A DNA stretch of 34,873 nucleotides from Acidobacteriaceae bacterium (GCA_027307045.1 DAHUXR010000045.1:1-34873), one strand, 5' to 3'. Positions 25,285 through 33,194 are shown, counted from the stretch's first letter. Numbers and translations are program-made. Notes: generated from the sequence alone by a model not told the origin.

Positions 25285-26658
25285 TCATGCAAAGACCTCG
25301 GGATCCACCTGCGCGAAGAACGTGCGGTGCAGGCGCGAGACGACGTCAGGAACGGCGTCTTCATCAATCACAAATCCTATATTAATCTCTGATGCGCCCT
25401 GGGAGATCATGTGGATGTTGGCTTCAGGAATGGCGCTGAATACCTTTGCGGCAATCCCCGGCGTGCTCTTGATATTTTCACCCACCAGGCAGACGATGGC
25501 CTTGCGGCCTTGATATTTCACGTCGGCAAGTTTGGCCAGGTCAGCGGCAATGGCCGCGATGGATTCGTTCGAATCCACGGTGACCGACACGCTGACCTCG
25601 GAAGTTGAAACCATATCCACCGGGCAGCGATGATTGGCAAAAACTTCAAAAATATTCTTGAGAAAGCCATGCGCCATGAGCATGCGGGTGGCGACCACAT
25701 CCACCACGGTAATGCGTTTCTTGGCGGCAATGGCCTTGAAGATGTTCTTGCTCTTGGGCGCGGTAGCGGTGATGCGCGTACCTTCGCATTTGGGATTGCG
25801 CGAGTTGAGAATCAGAACCGGAATATTTTTCTGAATGGCCGGCAGCAGCGTGGCCGGATGCAGGACCTTCGCACCAAAGTAGGCCAGCTCCGCCGCTTCT
25901 TCAAAGCTGATGTTCTTGATGCGCCGCGCGTCGGGACAGAGATTTGGGTCGGTGGTCATCATGCCATCCACGTCCGTCCAAATCTCAATACGCTCCGCAT
26001 TCAGGCCGGCGCCGATGATGGCTGCGCTGAAGTCCGATCCGCCGCGTCCCAGCGTGGTGGCAATACCTTCCCGCGTGGCGGCAATAAAACCGCCCATCAC
26101 CGGCACTCGCTTGCGGTCGAGTAGCGGCCTCACGGTTTCCGCCAGGCGGGCATCCGTCTCTTCAAATTGTGGGACCGCCTTGCCGAACGTTGCGTCAGTT
26201 ACGATGCACTTGCGTGAGTCAACATGCTCGGCTTCGATATTGCGCTGGGAAAAAGCGGCGGCTGCGATCTTGGATGATACTCGTTCGCCAAAGCCGGCAA
26301 TCGTGTCGATAGTCCGAGGTGTGAGTTCGCCTACGGCAACAACGCCGCGCAAAAGCTCGTCCAGGCCGTTGAAGTCAGCTTCCAGTTCCGGTGCGATCTG
26401 AGCGAAAGCATGTGTGCCCAGCAGATCGCTGGCGCAATTGTAATGGCGCTCTCGCGCTGCGCGGGAAAGCTCCAGCGCTTTTGCCCGGTCGCCGGCCCCG
26501 GCCGCGGCGGACATGGCCAGAAGCTGATCGGTGATTTTGGCCAGCGCGCTAACGACGACTACCGGTCGTTCATGCAGGCGCTCTCTCGCGATGGCCGCGA
26601 CGCGGTCAATGGCCTGCGCGTCCTGCACGGAGGTGCCGCCGAATTTCATGACGATCAT
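25285..26658 (-). CDS. lysC: Aspartate kinase
   Basis: 457 residues, a monofunctional aspartokinase of the LysC/AK-III size class. The N-terminus MIVMKFGGTSVQDAQAIDRV carries the KFGGTS ATP/aspartate motif. TLGRGGSDFSAAIIGAGLNA and EIWTDVDGMMTTDP complete the kinase core. The C-terminal 160 residues hold two ACT-type regulatory modules (MVSTSEVSVSVTVDS; STPGIAAKVFSAIPEANIHM; SQGASEINIGFVI), so feedback control by lysine or threonine is expected. ATG 26658 has GAGG seven bases upstream. The 379-bp leader is full of repeats. It is the first step from aspartate; asd, dapB and dapA in the same run provide the next steps. Confidence 0.95.
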   Translation of the reverse strand: MIVMKFGGTSVQDAQAIDRVAAIARERLHERPVVVVSALAKITDQLLAMSAAAGAGDRAKALELSRAARERHYNCASDLLGTHAFAQIAPELEADFNGLDELLRGVVAVGELTPRTIDTIAGFGERVSSKIAAAAFSQRNIEAEHVDSRKCIVTDATFGKAVPQFEETDARLAETVRPLLDRKRVPVMGGFIAATREGIATTLGRGGSDFSAAIIGAGLNAERIEIWTDVDGMMTTDPNLCPDARRIKNISFEEAAELAYFGAKVLHPATLLPAIQKNIPVLILNSRNPKCEGTRITATAPKSKNIFKAIAAKKRITVVDVVATRMLMAHGFLKNIFEVFANHRCPVDMVSTSEVSVSVTVDSNESIAAIAADLAKLADVKYQGRKAIVCLVGENIKSTPGIAAKVFSAIPEANIHMISQGASEINIGFVIDEDAVPDVVSRLHRTFFAQVDPEVFA

Positions 26659-26679
26659 CGGCGGGCCTCGATAAATGCG

Positions 26680-26707
26680 CACCGCAGAGGCGCGGAGGCG
26701 CGGAGAG
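26680..26707. repeat. G-rich repeat 'caccgcagaggcgcggaggc'
   Basis: CACCGCAGAGGCGCGGAGGC followed by GCGGAGAG, 22 bases upstream of lysC. A close relative, CACCACGGAGACGGCGGAGG followed by CACGGAGA, is at 28149-28176. Short purine-rich repeats of this kind recur in intergenic DNA of Acidobacteria and related phyla. Confidence 0.6.
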
Positions 26708-26758
26708 CAGCAATGGGAAATGTGCTTCTGGAGAGAACAATATCGCTTCTCAGGCCGC

Positions 26759-26905
26759 GACAAGTGTCAGGGCGCGACTTCAGCCGCGCCGGTCGCGGCA
26801 GAAAAACTATGGCCTTTACGTCCTGAGATTTCTTCCGGCAGGGGCTAAAGCCCAAAACATGCTTTGCCTTTACGGCACGAGTAAACTCGTGCCCTGACAC
26901 TTGTC
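26759..26905. mobile_element. 147-bp MITE/REP-like palindromic element
   Basis: Perfect 15-bp terminal inverted repeats GACAAGTGTCAGGGC (26759-26773) and GCCCTGACACTTGTC (26891-26905). Inside are three shorter palindromes: GGCGCGACTTCAGCCGCGCC (imperfect), GGGCTAAAGCCC and GGCACGAGTAAACTCGTGCC. No reading frame is present, so any mobility would need a transposase in trans. It lies in the gap between asd and lysC and is presumably transcribed with them. The rest of the 379-bp gap holds the G-rich repeat at 26680 and no gene. Confidence 0.65.
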
Positions 26906-27037
26906 TTGTGACTGGATGCCACTTGATTAGATGAATCAAAAAACCCGCACGCACAGTAATCTGCGGCAGGCCGCTCAAGAGCGGATGGCCTTCGTCTCTT
27001 GAATTGCTGACCACAATGTCGCGCAATCGAGCGTCCC

Positions 27038-28108
27038 TCAACTGATGTATCCCTGGGCTTTGAGCAGCTCGCCATTCAGCAGGGCCGCGCCGGCCGCGCC
27101 CCGGATGGTGTTGTGCGAGAGCACGGTAAATTTCCAGTCGAAGATGTTGCAGGGGCGCAGCCGCCCACAGACAGCGCTCATGCCGCGTCCGCGATCACGG
27201 TCGAGACGAGGTTGCGGGCGATCGGGCGCGGATTCATAAATGATAGGCTGCTCCGGCGCGGTAGGCAGCTTAAGTTTTTGCGGCAGGCAGCGGAATTCGT
27301 CCCAGGCTTCAATGATTTCTTGCGCCGTCGCGGGCTTGCGGAGCTTGAGTGAGACGGATTCCGTATGTCCATCTTCCACGGCAACGCGGTTGCAGTGCGC
27401 GCTCAGCGTGAGATCAGCGTCAACAACCCGCGAGCCGTTGAGCGCGCTTTCTACCAGTGACCCCAGCAGCTTGCGCGTTTCCGCTTCCATCTTGTCTTCT
27501 TCCTTGGCGATGTAGGGAATCACGTTGCCCAGAATATCCATGGAAGGGACGCCGGGATAGCCCGCGCCACTGATGGCCTGCATAGTGGCGACGAAAATCT
27601 TGTCGATGCCGAAACGGCGATGCAACGGAGCCAGGGCCAGCACCAGTCCAATGGCGGAACAGTTGGGATTGGTGACCATGAAGCCGCCATTTTTCTTGTA
27701 CCACTTCTGCGTCTTGATAAGCGGAACGTGGTCGCCATTGACTTCAGGGATAATCAGGGGAACGTCTTCCGCCATGCGAAATGCGCTGGAGTTGGAAACA
27801 ACGGCGTGGCCTGCTTCGGCGAAGGCAGGCTCAATCTGCTGCGCGGCAGTGGCGTCCAGCGCGGCAAAGACCAGTTTGGGCGTTGTGCCGTCGGGCGCCG
27901 CAGCAGAAACTTTCATCGCGGCAATATTGGCGGGAATCGCCGTGGCCAGATTCCACTTGGCGGCTTCAGGATAAAGCTTGCCCGCCGAACGATCTGAAGC
28001 TGCGAGCCATGTGATTTCAAACCAGGGATGTTCGTGGAGCAGTTGGATGAAGCGCTGCCCGACGGTCCCGGTAGCGCCGAGAATGCCGACTGGAATTTTG
28101 CTGATCAT
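27038..28108 (-). CDS. asd: Aspartate-semialdehyde dehydrogenase
   Basis: 356 residues of the archaeal/fungal-type branch. The NADP-binding start is IPVGILGATGTVGQRFIQLL. The catalytic Cys150 is in TNPNCSAIGLVLAL. ISGAGYPGVPSMDILGNVIP and the C-terminal FTVLSHNTIRGAAGAALLNG are family signatures. It reduces aspartyl phosphate to the semialdehyde used by DapA and by homoserine dehydrogenase. ATG 28108 fits the fold start but has no visible Shine-Dalgarno. It is 379 bp upstream of lysC in the same direction. The AI-2E gene upstream ends about 200 bp away across a palindromic repeat. Confidence 0.95.
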   Translation of the reverse strand: MISKIPVGILGATGTVGQRFIQLLHEHPWFEITWLAASDRSAGKLYPEAAKWNLATAIPANIAAMKVSAAAPDGTTPKLVFAALDATAAQQIEPAFAEAGHAVVSNSSAFRMAEDVPLIIPEVNGDHVPLIKTQKWYKKNGGFMVTNPNCSAIGLVLALAPLHRRFGIDKIFVATMQAISGAGYPGVPSMDILGNVIPYIAKEEDKMEAETRKLLGSLVESALNGSRVVDADLTLSAHCNRVAVEDGHTESVSLKLRKPATAQEIIEAWDEFRCLPQKLKLPTAPEQPIIYESAPDRPQPRLDRDRGRGMSAVCGRLRPCNIFDWKFTVLSHNTIRGAAGAALLNGELLKAQGYIS

Positions 28109-28148
28109 GGATGTTGAAAATTAGATTCTAGCATCAGCGGAGAATCTC

Positions 28149-28176
28149 ACCACGGAGACGGCGGAGGCACGGAGAA
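28149..28176. repeat. G-rich repeat 'caccacggagacggcggagg'
   Basis: CACCACGGAGACGGCGGAGG followed by CACGGAGA, a second copy of the type seen at 26680-26707. It sits about 40 bp upstream of asd. Confidence 0.6.
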
Positions 28177-28187
28177 CAGCGGAGGAT

Positions 28188-28305
28188 TTACCGCAAAGGT
28201 CGCCAAGGGCGCGAAGGGTTGAGAATGCTCTTGGAGCCATTGCTGGTTTGCTTTAGCAAACATTGAGAAGCATACTTTGCGGCCTTCGCGTCCTTTGCGG
28301 TGAAG
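28188..28305. repeat. Nested inverted repeat between AI-2E gene and asd
   Basis: The outer left arm ACCGCAAAGGTCGCCAAGG (28190-28208) is repeated in reverse complement near 28275-28303 (CCTTCGCGTCCTTTGCGGT) with a few mismatches. An inner perfect hairpin GTTTGC-TTTA-GCAAAC lies at 28247-28262. The whole could fold into a 110-120 nt rod in RNA. It ends about 8 bp from the AI-2E stop codon, so it may serve as that gene's 3' end; no U-run is present. Confidence 0.65.
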
Positions 28306-28312
28306 TTTCTGT

Positions 28313-29341
28313 CTAATCCGCCGCAGCAGCCTTGGCATGCTCTGCCGGCTTGCGCTTGACCAGATATTCATCGGCCAGGACCATGACTAAGGCAGCGGTC
28401 GGAACGGAAACCAGAGCACCCACTACTCCGGCCAGCGCGCCTCCGAGCGAAAGAGCGATGATCACTGTAAGCGGCGAAAGATTCAGGGTATGGCGCATGA
28501 TGCGCGGGGAGAGGAAGACGCTTTCAATCTGAAAATAGACAGCAAAGAAGATAATCACGCCCACGAGCTTCTGCGGCGAGTCCATGATCGCTACCGCCGA
28601 GGCCAGCACAACGGCGCTGATGGGGCCGGCAATGGGCAGGATATTGGCGATACCGGCGAACATCGCCAGCAGGTAAAAATATTTCAGGCCCAACGCCCAA
28701 TAAACTATCAAGCTGCATACGCCGAGGCTGAGCATGAGCATTGACTGGCCAATCAACCAGTTGCGCATGCGGGCCTTGGCGCGCAGCAGAGTTGAGTTCA
28801 GCCTGTGCTGCTGATGGAACGGGAACATGGAAACGGCCCATTGAAAGGTGCGGTCGCCATCAATAATGAAGTAAGCGGTGAGGATGATAGCGGTAAAGAA
28901 CCCAAAAATGCCGCCGGCCAGGTTCAGGAACAGTCCGCCGGCGCCTCCGGCAATTTCGGCGGCATATTTCTGCAATCCAGCAGGATCAATCTTGGAGGCA
29001 AAAGGAAGATGCTTGATTCCTTCAGTGAACTCCGTCATGTGCCGTGGCCAGTCAGCGGAGAAGTTGCGACCGTCGCGGTAAACGGGCGGGAGGGCGAACA
29101 CCGCAAACAAGGTACCCGCAAGCGCCAGCATCAGGATCAAGAAGACGATGGCGAAGCCGCGTCCAGCGCGCCAGCTGCCAATATGCATTTTCTGAATCAT
29201 GCCGATGGCCGGCGACAGCACTACGGCGAAAAGCGCGCTCACATAGATGAGCATCAGCACGTCACGCACGCTATAGGCGACCCATAAGGCAAGGATTACG
29301 CCAAAAAAAAACAGGATGTCAGACCGGTGGTTATTCGCCAT
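28313..29341 (-). CDS. AI-2E family (PerM/TqsA-type) transporter
   Basis: 342 residues with about eight hydrophobic segments. The N-terminal pair (DILFFFGVILALWVAYSV, VLMLIYVSALFAVVLSPAIG) is followed by a soluble region (about residues 85-135). The conserved C-terminal half has GLKYFYLLAMFAGIANILPI, GPISAVVLAS, IESVFLSPRIMRHTLNLSPL and GALAGVVGALVSVPTAAL, the family signature. Members export autoinducer-2 in E. coli or act as Na+(Li+)/H+ antiporters elsewhere, so the substrate cannot be assigned. ATG 29341 has a weak Shine-Dalgarno. It lies upstream of asd on the same strand. Confidence 0.9.
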   Translation of the reverse strand: MANNHRSDILFFFGVILALWVAYSVRDVLMLIYVSALFAVVLSPAIGMIQKMHIGSWRAGRGFAIVFLILMLALAGTLFAVFALPPVYRDGRNFSADWPRHMTEFTEGIKHLPFASKIDPAGLQKYAAEIAGGAGGLFLNLAGGIFGFFTAIILTAYFIIDGDRTFQWAVSMFPFHQQHRLNSTLLRAKARMRNWLIGQSMLMLSLGVCSLIVYWALGLKYFYLLAMFAGIANILPIAGPISAVVLASAVAIMDSPQKLVGVIIFFAVYFQIESVFLSPRIMRHTLNLSPLTVIIALSLGGALAGVVGALVSVPTAALVMVLADEYLVKRKPAEHAKAAAAD

Positions 29342-29597
29342 ACTTTAATCGAGCCAACATGGGGGAGGGTTAACAAGAGTTTAACCCAGAATGGCTGAAA
29401 CATTGCTTCCAGAGGTACTAAAACCTTGGGCAGAGGGAAGTTTTTGCATTCTTGAAGCTTGTGGACGGATAGTTTTTAAAAATGCGAAGGTAAATTTCAA
29501 GTCAACTGCCTCAATTATCGATAACTTGCCTTGAAATGCCTTGCTACCGCGAAGGGAACCGTGCATCTTACTGAAGAGACAGGTTTCCCAAAATTTC

Positions 29598-30461
29598 ATG
29601 AGACGGTTTTATATCATTCGTGCCCTTTCCGCGCTGTTGTTCGCTTCGGCTGTGTATCCCGTTGCGTTGGCGGCTGAACTTAAGCAAAAGACCAACTCTG
29701 CCTTTGATCGCTATGTTGCAGCCACGGAGGCGCGGTTCGCCAACGAACTGCGTCCGGGCGGGACCTTCCTTTACATTGACGCCATGAATCCCGACGCCCG
29801 GCGACAAGCTTATGACCAGCTCAAGCAGGGCGAGATTCTGGTTGAAAAGCTGGAAACCAAGGCACCCGGTGTAAGCTCTGACGTTCCCGATGGCATAGTG
29901 CATCACTGGGTAGGACTTATCTTTATTCCCGGCGCCACGCTGGCAAAGACGCTGCCCATCGTCAAGGATTATGACCGCCGCGCGGAACTTTACAAGCCTG
30001 ACGTGAGCGCGTCACGCACTATTGCCCATAATGGCGACGACTTCAAGATGTTCCTGCGCCTGCACCAGAAGCGATTTACGACAGTCGATTTCAACACGAC
30101 TTACGACGTCCACTGGGGCAGCGTGGATGCAACCAAGGTTTATTCCAACTCCATCAGCACGCGCATTGCTGAGGTAAAAGATCCGGACAAGCCGGATGGT
30201 GAAGAGCTGCCTGTGGGCACCGGACACGGCTACCTGTGGCGGCTGAATACGTATTGGCGCTTTGAAGAAAAGGATGGCGGCGTTTACCTGCAATGTGAAG
30301 CCCTGTCGCTCACGCGCGATATTCCCACCGGTCTGGGATGGTTGCTGAAGCCGTTGGTAACGTCGATCCCAAAACAATCGCTGAACCGAGCGCTGGGACA
30401 AACGCGCAACGTGGTGCTGCAGGAGGAGAAGAACTGCTGCAAGTCAGCACAGGTGCGCTAA
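29598..30461 (+). CDS. Conserved secreted protein of unknown function
   Basis: 287 residues. A signal peptide (MRRFYIIRALSALLFASAVY ... ALAAE) is followed by a mature domain rich in strand and charged segments: TRELRPGG-like FANELRPGGTFLYIDAMNPD, GIVHHWVGLIFIPGATLAKT, DDFKMFLRLHQKRFTTVDFN, GHGYLWRLNTYWRFEEKDGG and ALSLTRDIPTGLGWLLKPLV. The pattern suggests a ligand-binding START/SRPBCC-like fold, but this is inference. Similar proteins appear to be frequent in Acidobacteria. ATG 29598 is chosen for the signal peptide; no Shine-Dalgarno is visible. It is divergent from the AI-2E gene across about 256 bp, where no feature stands out. Confidence 0.8.
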   Translation: MRRFYIIRALSALLFASAVYPVALAAELKQKTNSAFDRYVAATEARFANELRPGGTFLYIDAMNPDARRQAYDQLKQGEILVEKLETKAPGVSSDVPDGIVHHWVGLIFIPGATLAKTLPIVKDYDRRAELYKPDVSASRTIAHNGDDFKMFLRLHQKRFTTVDFNTTYDVHWGSVDATKVYSNSISTRIAEVKDPDKPDGEELPVGTGHGYLWRLNTYWRFEEKDGGVYLQCEALSLTRDIPTGLGWLLKPLVTSIPKQSLNRALGQTRNVVLQEEKNCCKSAQVR

Positions 30462-30633
30462 AAACCTGAACGCTGAGGAAAGGAGAAGTCAATTGCCGGA
30501 AATGCCAAAATTGCCAAGTATCGCCGAAATTTAAAGTCTTAAACCAAAATGGACGAAGAGCTTATTTCAAAGCCACTTTCCCTCAGCTTCCTCCCTTCTT
30601 CCGCATTTCAAGGATTTTGCTTTTCAGAAAAAA

Positions 30634-30660
30634 AGGGCCCGCCGAAGCGGACCCAGTTTT
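30634..30660. terminator. Bidirectional terminator
   Basis: GGGCCCGC/GCGGACCC with one internal mismatch and the loop CGAA, flanked by A7 on the left and TTTTT on the right. It serves the convergent secreted-protein gene (+) and the DUF4382-like lipoprotein gene (-). The seven-base T-run on the minus strand makes it strongest in that direction. Confidence 0.85.
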
Positions 30661-30683
30661 TGGAAGGGACTAAATGACCCTGG

Positions 30684-32009
30684 TTATTGGTTATCGTCAA
30701 TGCGCGACGAGATCATGCTGTACGTGCCAGCGTTGAAGAAGATGAGACCGCGCACGCGCACGGTGTTGTTGTTCGCGGGTGTGACCTTCTGGTTGGTGCC
30801 GCTCACGATTGAAACCGCGATGGTCGATTGACCGGTCAGGGTGGCAAAAGCGGAGCTGGCGTTCAGCGTCAGCGTAAAGCCTGACGCGCTTGCGCCGGAA
30901 ACCGTTCCCACCAGGGCCTGTTCGCGCAGCTTGATTTTGTCCGCGGGCATTGGCGAAACGGTGCTGCTGCCTGTATCGGCTTCAACGCGCTGGCCCACGC
31001 CAATGTGGCTGGCATCAAAAGCCGGCGTGGTCCCGCCCAGGTTCAGTTTGTCTGTACGCACGGAGAACGCGGTGCTTGCGCTAATGGCAAGGTCCACGGT
31101 GACCGGCGGCGTAGCGGAGTTGGACGAATCAACCTGATGCGCAATCGTGAGCTGCGTGGCCGGCGCGCCGGTTACAGCAGTAATTACGCCTTCAGCTTCT
31201 TCGCCGCTCTGGCTTTCTTCCACACCAACCTTGGTGGCAAGCTTGCTGCCGTCGGGCTTGGTGGTTCCATCCACTTCAACAATGTCGCCCACCTTAAGCT
31301 GTGAAAGCGAGGTGATGCCATCCTTGAACTGAGTGTTGGCGTCGGTGGCAAAAACAATGCTGCTGGTTTCGGTCTGGATGGTGAAGTTCGGCGCTGCAAT
31401 GGCGGTCACGCTGCCGTGGACATCGTCCATTTCGCCGCTGTCTTCATCAGTATTGGTGGCGGTGGCCGTGGTCACGTTAAATTTCGCCGTCACGGTGGCC
31501 GAAGTGGGCGGCGTGCCCGTGAGTACGACTGAGTTAGCCAGGTCAAGGTCAAAGTTAATCACAGAGGAGTTGCTGCTGGTCACGGTAATTGGAGCGGTAA
31601 AAGTCACCGTTACGCTGCCGCTGGTAAGAGTGGTCGGTATTTTTACCGGCGCGGGCGGTACGGCATTGTTCATAACCACGACTTCAGGATTGGAAACCGT
31701 GAGCGACGCTCCGGAGTATGTTCCCGGCGGAATGTTGACCAGGGCCAAAGGCTCAAACGACCCTGCCTGGTGGACAAACTCAACCTCGGACGTTTTAGAG
31801 AGCAAGTTGCCCGTGGTGGCTGTGGTTCCGCTTCCGGTAAGTGTCAGCGAGCTGACAGAAAGCTCAAACTTCACGATCTGGTCATTCAGACCGTCAGTAG
31901 TGTTGATGGTGGCATTGGTCGGGCCGGCGTTTAGATTATTGGTACCGCCGCAGCCTGTCGCCAATATCATGGCAACCATTGCAACAGCTAAAAGTAAATA
32001 CCGCTTCAT
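30684..32009 (-). CDS. Lipoprotein with DUF4382-like and DUF5666-like domains
   Basis: 441 residues. GGAGG five bases before ATG 32009 fixes the start. The signal ends in the lipobox LATGC (Cys20), so the protein is lipid-anchored. The N-terminal domain (about residues 35-185: DQIVKFELSVSSLTLTGSG, VNIPPGTYSGASLTVSNPEV, FDLDLANSVVLTG) fits DUF4382. The rest contains repeated units of the form 'G-x-V-T-x-I ... V-G-D-I-V-E-V-D-G' (LSQLKVGDIVEVDGTTKPDG; ASHIGVGQRVEADTG; VSGASASGFTLTL) fitting DUF5666. These beta-rich modules are widespread in Acidobacteria and have no known activity. There are two terminator-flanked borders, so it is probably a single-gene unit with a long structured leader (32052-32270). 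Confidence 0.85.
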   Translation of the reverse strand: MKRYLLLAVAMVAMILATGCGGTNNLNAGPTNATINTTDGLNDQIVKFELSVSSLTLTGSGTTATTGNLLSKTSEVEFVHQAGSFEPLALVNIPPGTYSGASLTVSNPEVVVMNNAVPPAPVKIPTTLTSGSVTVTFTAPITVTSSNSSVINFDLDLANSVVLTGTPPTSATVTAKFNVTTATATNTDEDSGEMDDVHGSVTAIAAPNFTIQTETSSIVFATDANTQFKDGITSLSQLKVGDIVEVDGTTKPDGSKLATKVGVEESQSGEEAEGVITAVTGAPATQLTIAHQVDSSNSATPPVTVDLAISASTAFSVRTDKLNLGGTTPAFDASHIGVGQRVEADTGSSTVSPMPADKIKLREQALVGTVSGASASGFTLTLNASSAFATLTGQSTIAVSIVSGTNQKVTPANNNTVRVRGLIFFNAGTYSMISSRIDDNQ

Positions 32010-32077
32010 AGGGGCCTCCAAGTTTTTCAGTGAGTGGGGAAGTCCTCGCACTGGATCAATGCACTTGGTGGGCCAAG

Positions 32078-32221
32078 AGTGGCAAAGGGGCTAAGTGCCG
32101 CTTTTTCAGTCCAGGCAAGAGGCTGGGCTCAAAGCGATGGGTCGGCTCGCCCTACGGGGTGTGTCGATAAACCACACCGAATCAAACACTTGCGGACAAT
32201 GTCCGAAGGTAACCCCTTCGG
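32078..32221 (-). other. Structured leader upstream of the DUF4382-like gene
   Basis: The 343 bp between the start of the DUF4382-like gene and the next minus-strand gene contain several hairpins: AGTGGCA/TGCCGCT (32078-32102), GGTGTG/CACACC with a 9-base loop (32158-32178), the palindrome GGACAATGTCC (32194-32204) and CCGAAGG/CCTTCGG (32203-32221). No known riboswitch pattern was recognised. There is no coding evidence. Confidence 0.35.
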
Positions 32222-32270
32222 GCCCCATCGGATGCGGAGAATTGCAAGGGCTGGAACGTCGGACAAAAAG

Positions 32271-32330
32271 AAAAGGGCCGCGATCATCGATCCTCGATCC
32301 TCGATCCTTGATCAGTCGCGGCCCCTGAAA
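32271..32330 (-). terminator. Terminator with heptamer repeats in its loop
   Basis: A 9-bp stem GGGCCGCGA (32275-32283) / TCGCGGCCC (32316-32324) encloses a loop built of tandem TCGATCC-type heptamers (three copies plus a degenerate fourth). On the minus strand it is followed by TTTTCTTTTTG. It ends the small secreted-protein gene at 32353. Confidence 0.8.
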
Positions 32331-32352
32331 TATCGTGCGGTCAGCGCTGGGT

Positions 32353-32700
32353 TTACTGCAACTCAATCTTGCTTACGGTCATACGCTCACCGTTCATTGA
32401 TCCGGTCACGTTGACCTTGATGTCATTGTGCTTCTGCATGTCGGCAATGAACTGTTTGGCTTTTTCATTGCTTGCAGCGTCGAACTTAATGATTTTCTTG
32501 TCGTCCGTCAGCAGGCCGTATCCGCTACTCGCGCAATCCGGCATTTGCAGGCAGCCTTTGGAGTGCTTAACGCCAAAGTTGGCGCGTTGACCTTCTTCAG
32601 AAGCGCAGGCTATATCTACCAGATAACCCTGAACCTTGTTGTCCGCGGCGAAAGCGCTGAGCGTCACGGCTGTGAGCAATACCAGTGTTAGTTTCTTCAT
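32353..32700 (-). CDS. Small secreted protein with three cysteines, unknown function
   Basis: 115 residues. GGGGAGAAGG precedes ATG 32700. The signal peptide MKKLTLVLLTAVTLSAFA is cut before ADNKVQGYLVDIACASE. Three Cys (IACASE, KGCLQM, PDCASS) and the segment GYGLLTDDKKIIKFDAASNE, KAKQFIADMQKHNDIKVNVT suggest a small beta-rich domain; the last third reads like an OB-fold ('V-N-V-T-G ... V-S-K-I-E-L'). No catalytic motif was found. It is a single-gene unit with its own terminator. Confidence 0.8.
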   Translation of the reverse strand: MKKLTLVLLTAVTLSAFAADNKVQGYLVDIACASEEGQRANFGVKHSKGCLQMPDCASSGYGLLTDDKKIIKFDAASNEKAKQFIADMQKHNDIKVNVTGSMNGERMTVSKIELQ

Positions 32701-32961
32701 CCTTCTCCCCTGAACTGATTGTGTAAGTGTATAGATTGATAACCGATGCGCGGGTTACAAGTAAAGCGCTAGTTTGCTACCTTTAGCTGGTGACTCAGAG
32801 ACGAAAGCAGCCCGCTCGGTGTAAAATCATATTGTTGCGGTCATTTTTTGTGGTCATTGGACGCACCGCTTGAGAGGCGTGCCGTCCCCAAATTTCCCAC
32901 CGCATTTGCCGCCGCCGACTGAGGGCCGCGGAAACCCGACATTCCAGGAGAAGATTGAATC

Positions 32962-33141
32962 ATGGCTAAGATCGCCAAAACGGCAGACCGCAAGAAAATA
33001 ATGGACACCACCAAGAGCACCGATTGCCCTAAATGCGGCAAGCCGACCCGGATCGTAAAGCGCGTGAAAGACCGTGAACGCAATACCCCTGGCGGAATCT
33101 TTATTTCCTGCTCTGGCTGCGAATTCCACGAGAAGCTCTAA
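32962..33141 (+). CDS. Short zinc-ribbon protein (59 residues)
   Basis: Starts MAKIAKTADRKKIMDTTKST and ends SCSGCEFHEKL. Two knuckles, CPKCG (about residues 26-30) and CSGC (about 50-53), form a CXXC-x20-CXXC zinc ribbon resembling the topoisomerase or transcription-factor type. A basic stretch KPTRIVKRVKDRER lies between them. AGGAG lies 11 bases before ATG 32962, a long spacing. It is probably a small nucleic-acid- or protein-binding zinc ribbon with no assigned role. It stands alone, divergent from the gene at 32353 and convergent with cytochrome c. TGTAAAAT at 32820-32827 is a possible -10. Confidence 0.7.
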   Translation: MAKIAKTADRKKIMDTTKSTDCPKCGKPTRIVKRVKDRERNTPGGIFISCSGCEFHEKL

Positions 33142-33194
33142 CCACTTGCACGGGCTGCCACACCGACCTGCGACCGCCCAATTCCTGATCTCCG

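Noticed and set aside
32078..32106. Plus-strand terminator (AGTGGCA/TGCCGCT followed by TTTTT)
   Set aside because: No plus-strand gene ends here; it lies in the leader of a minus-strand gene. Possibly an antisense end, but no transcript can be argued from sequence.
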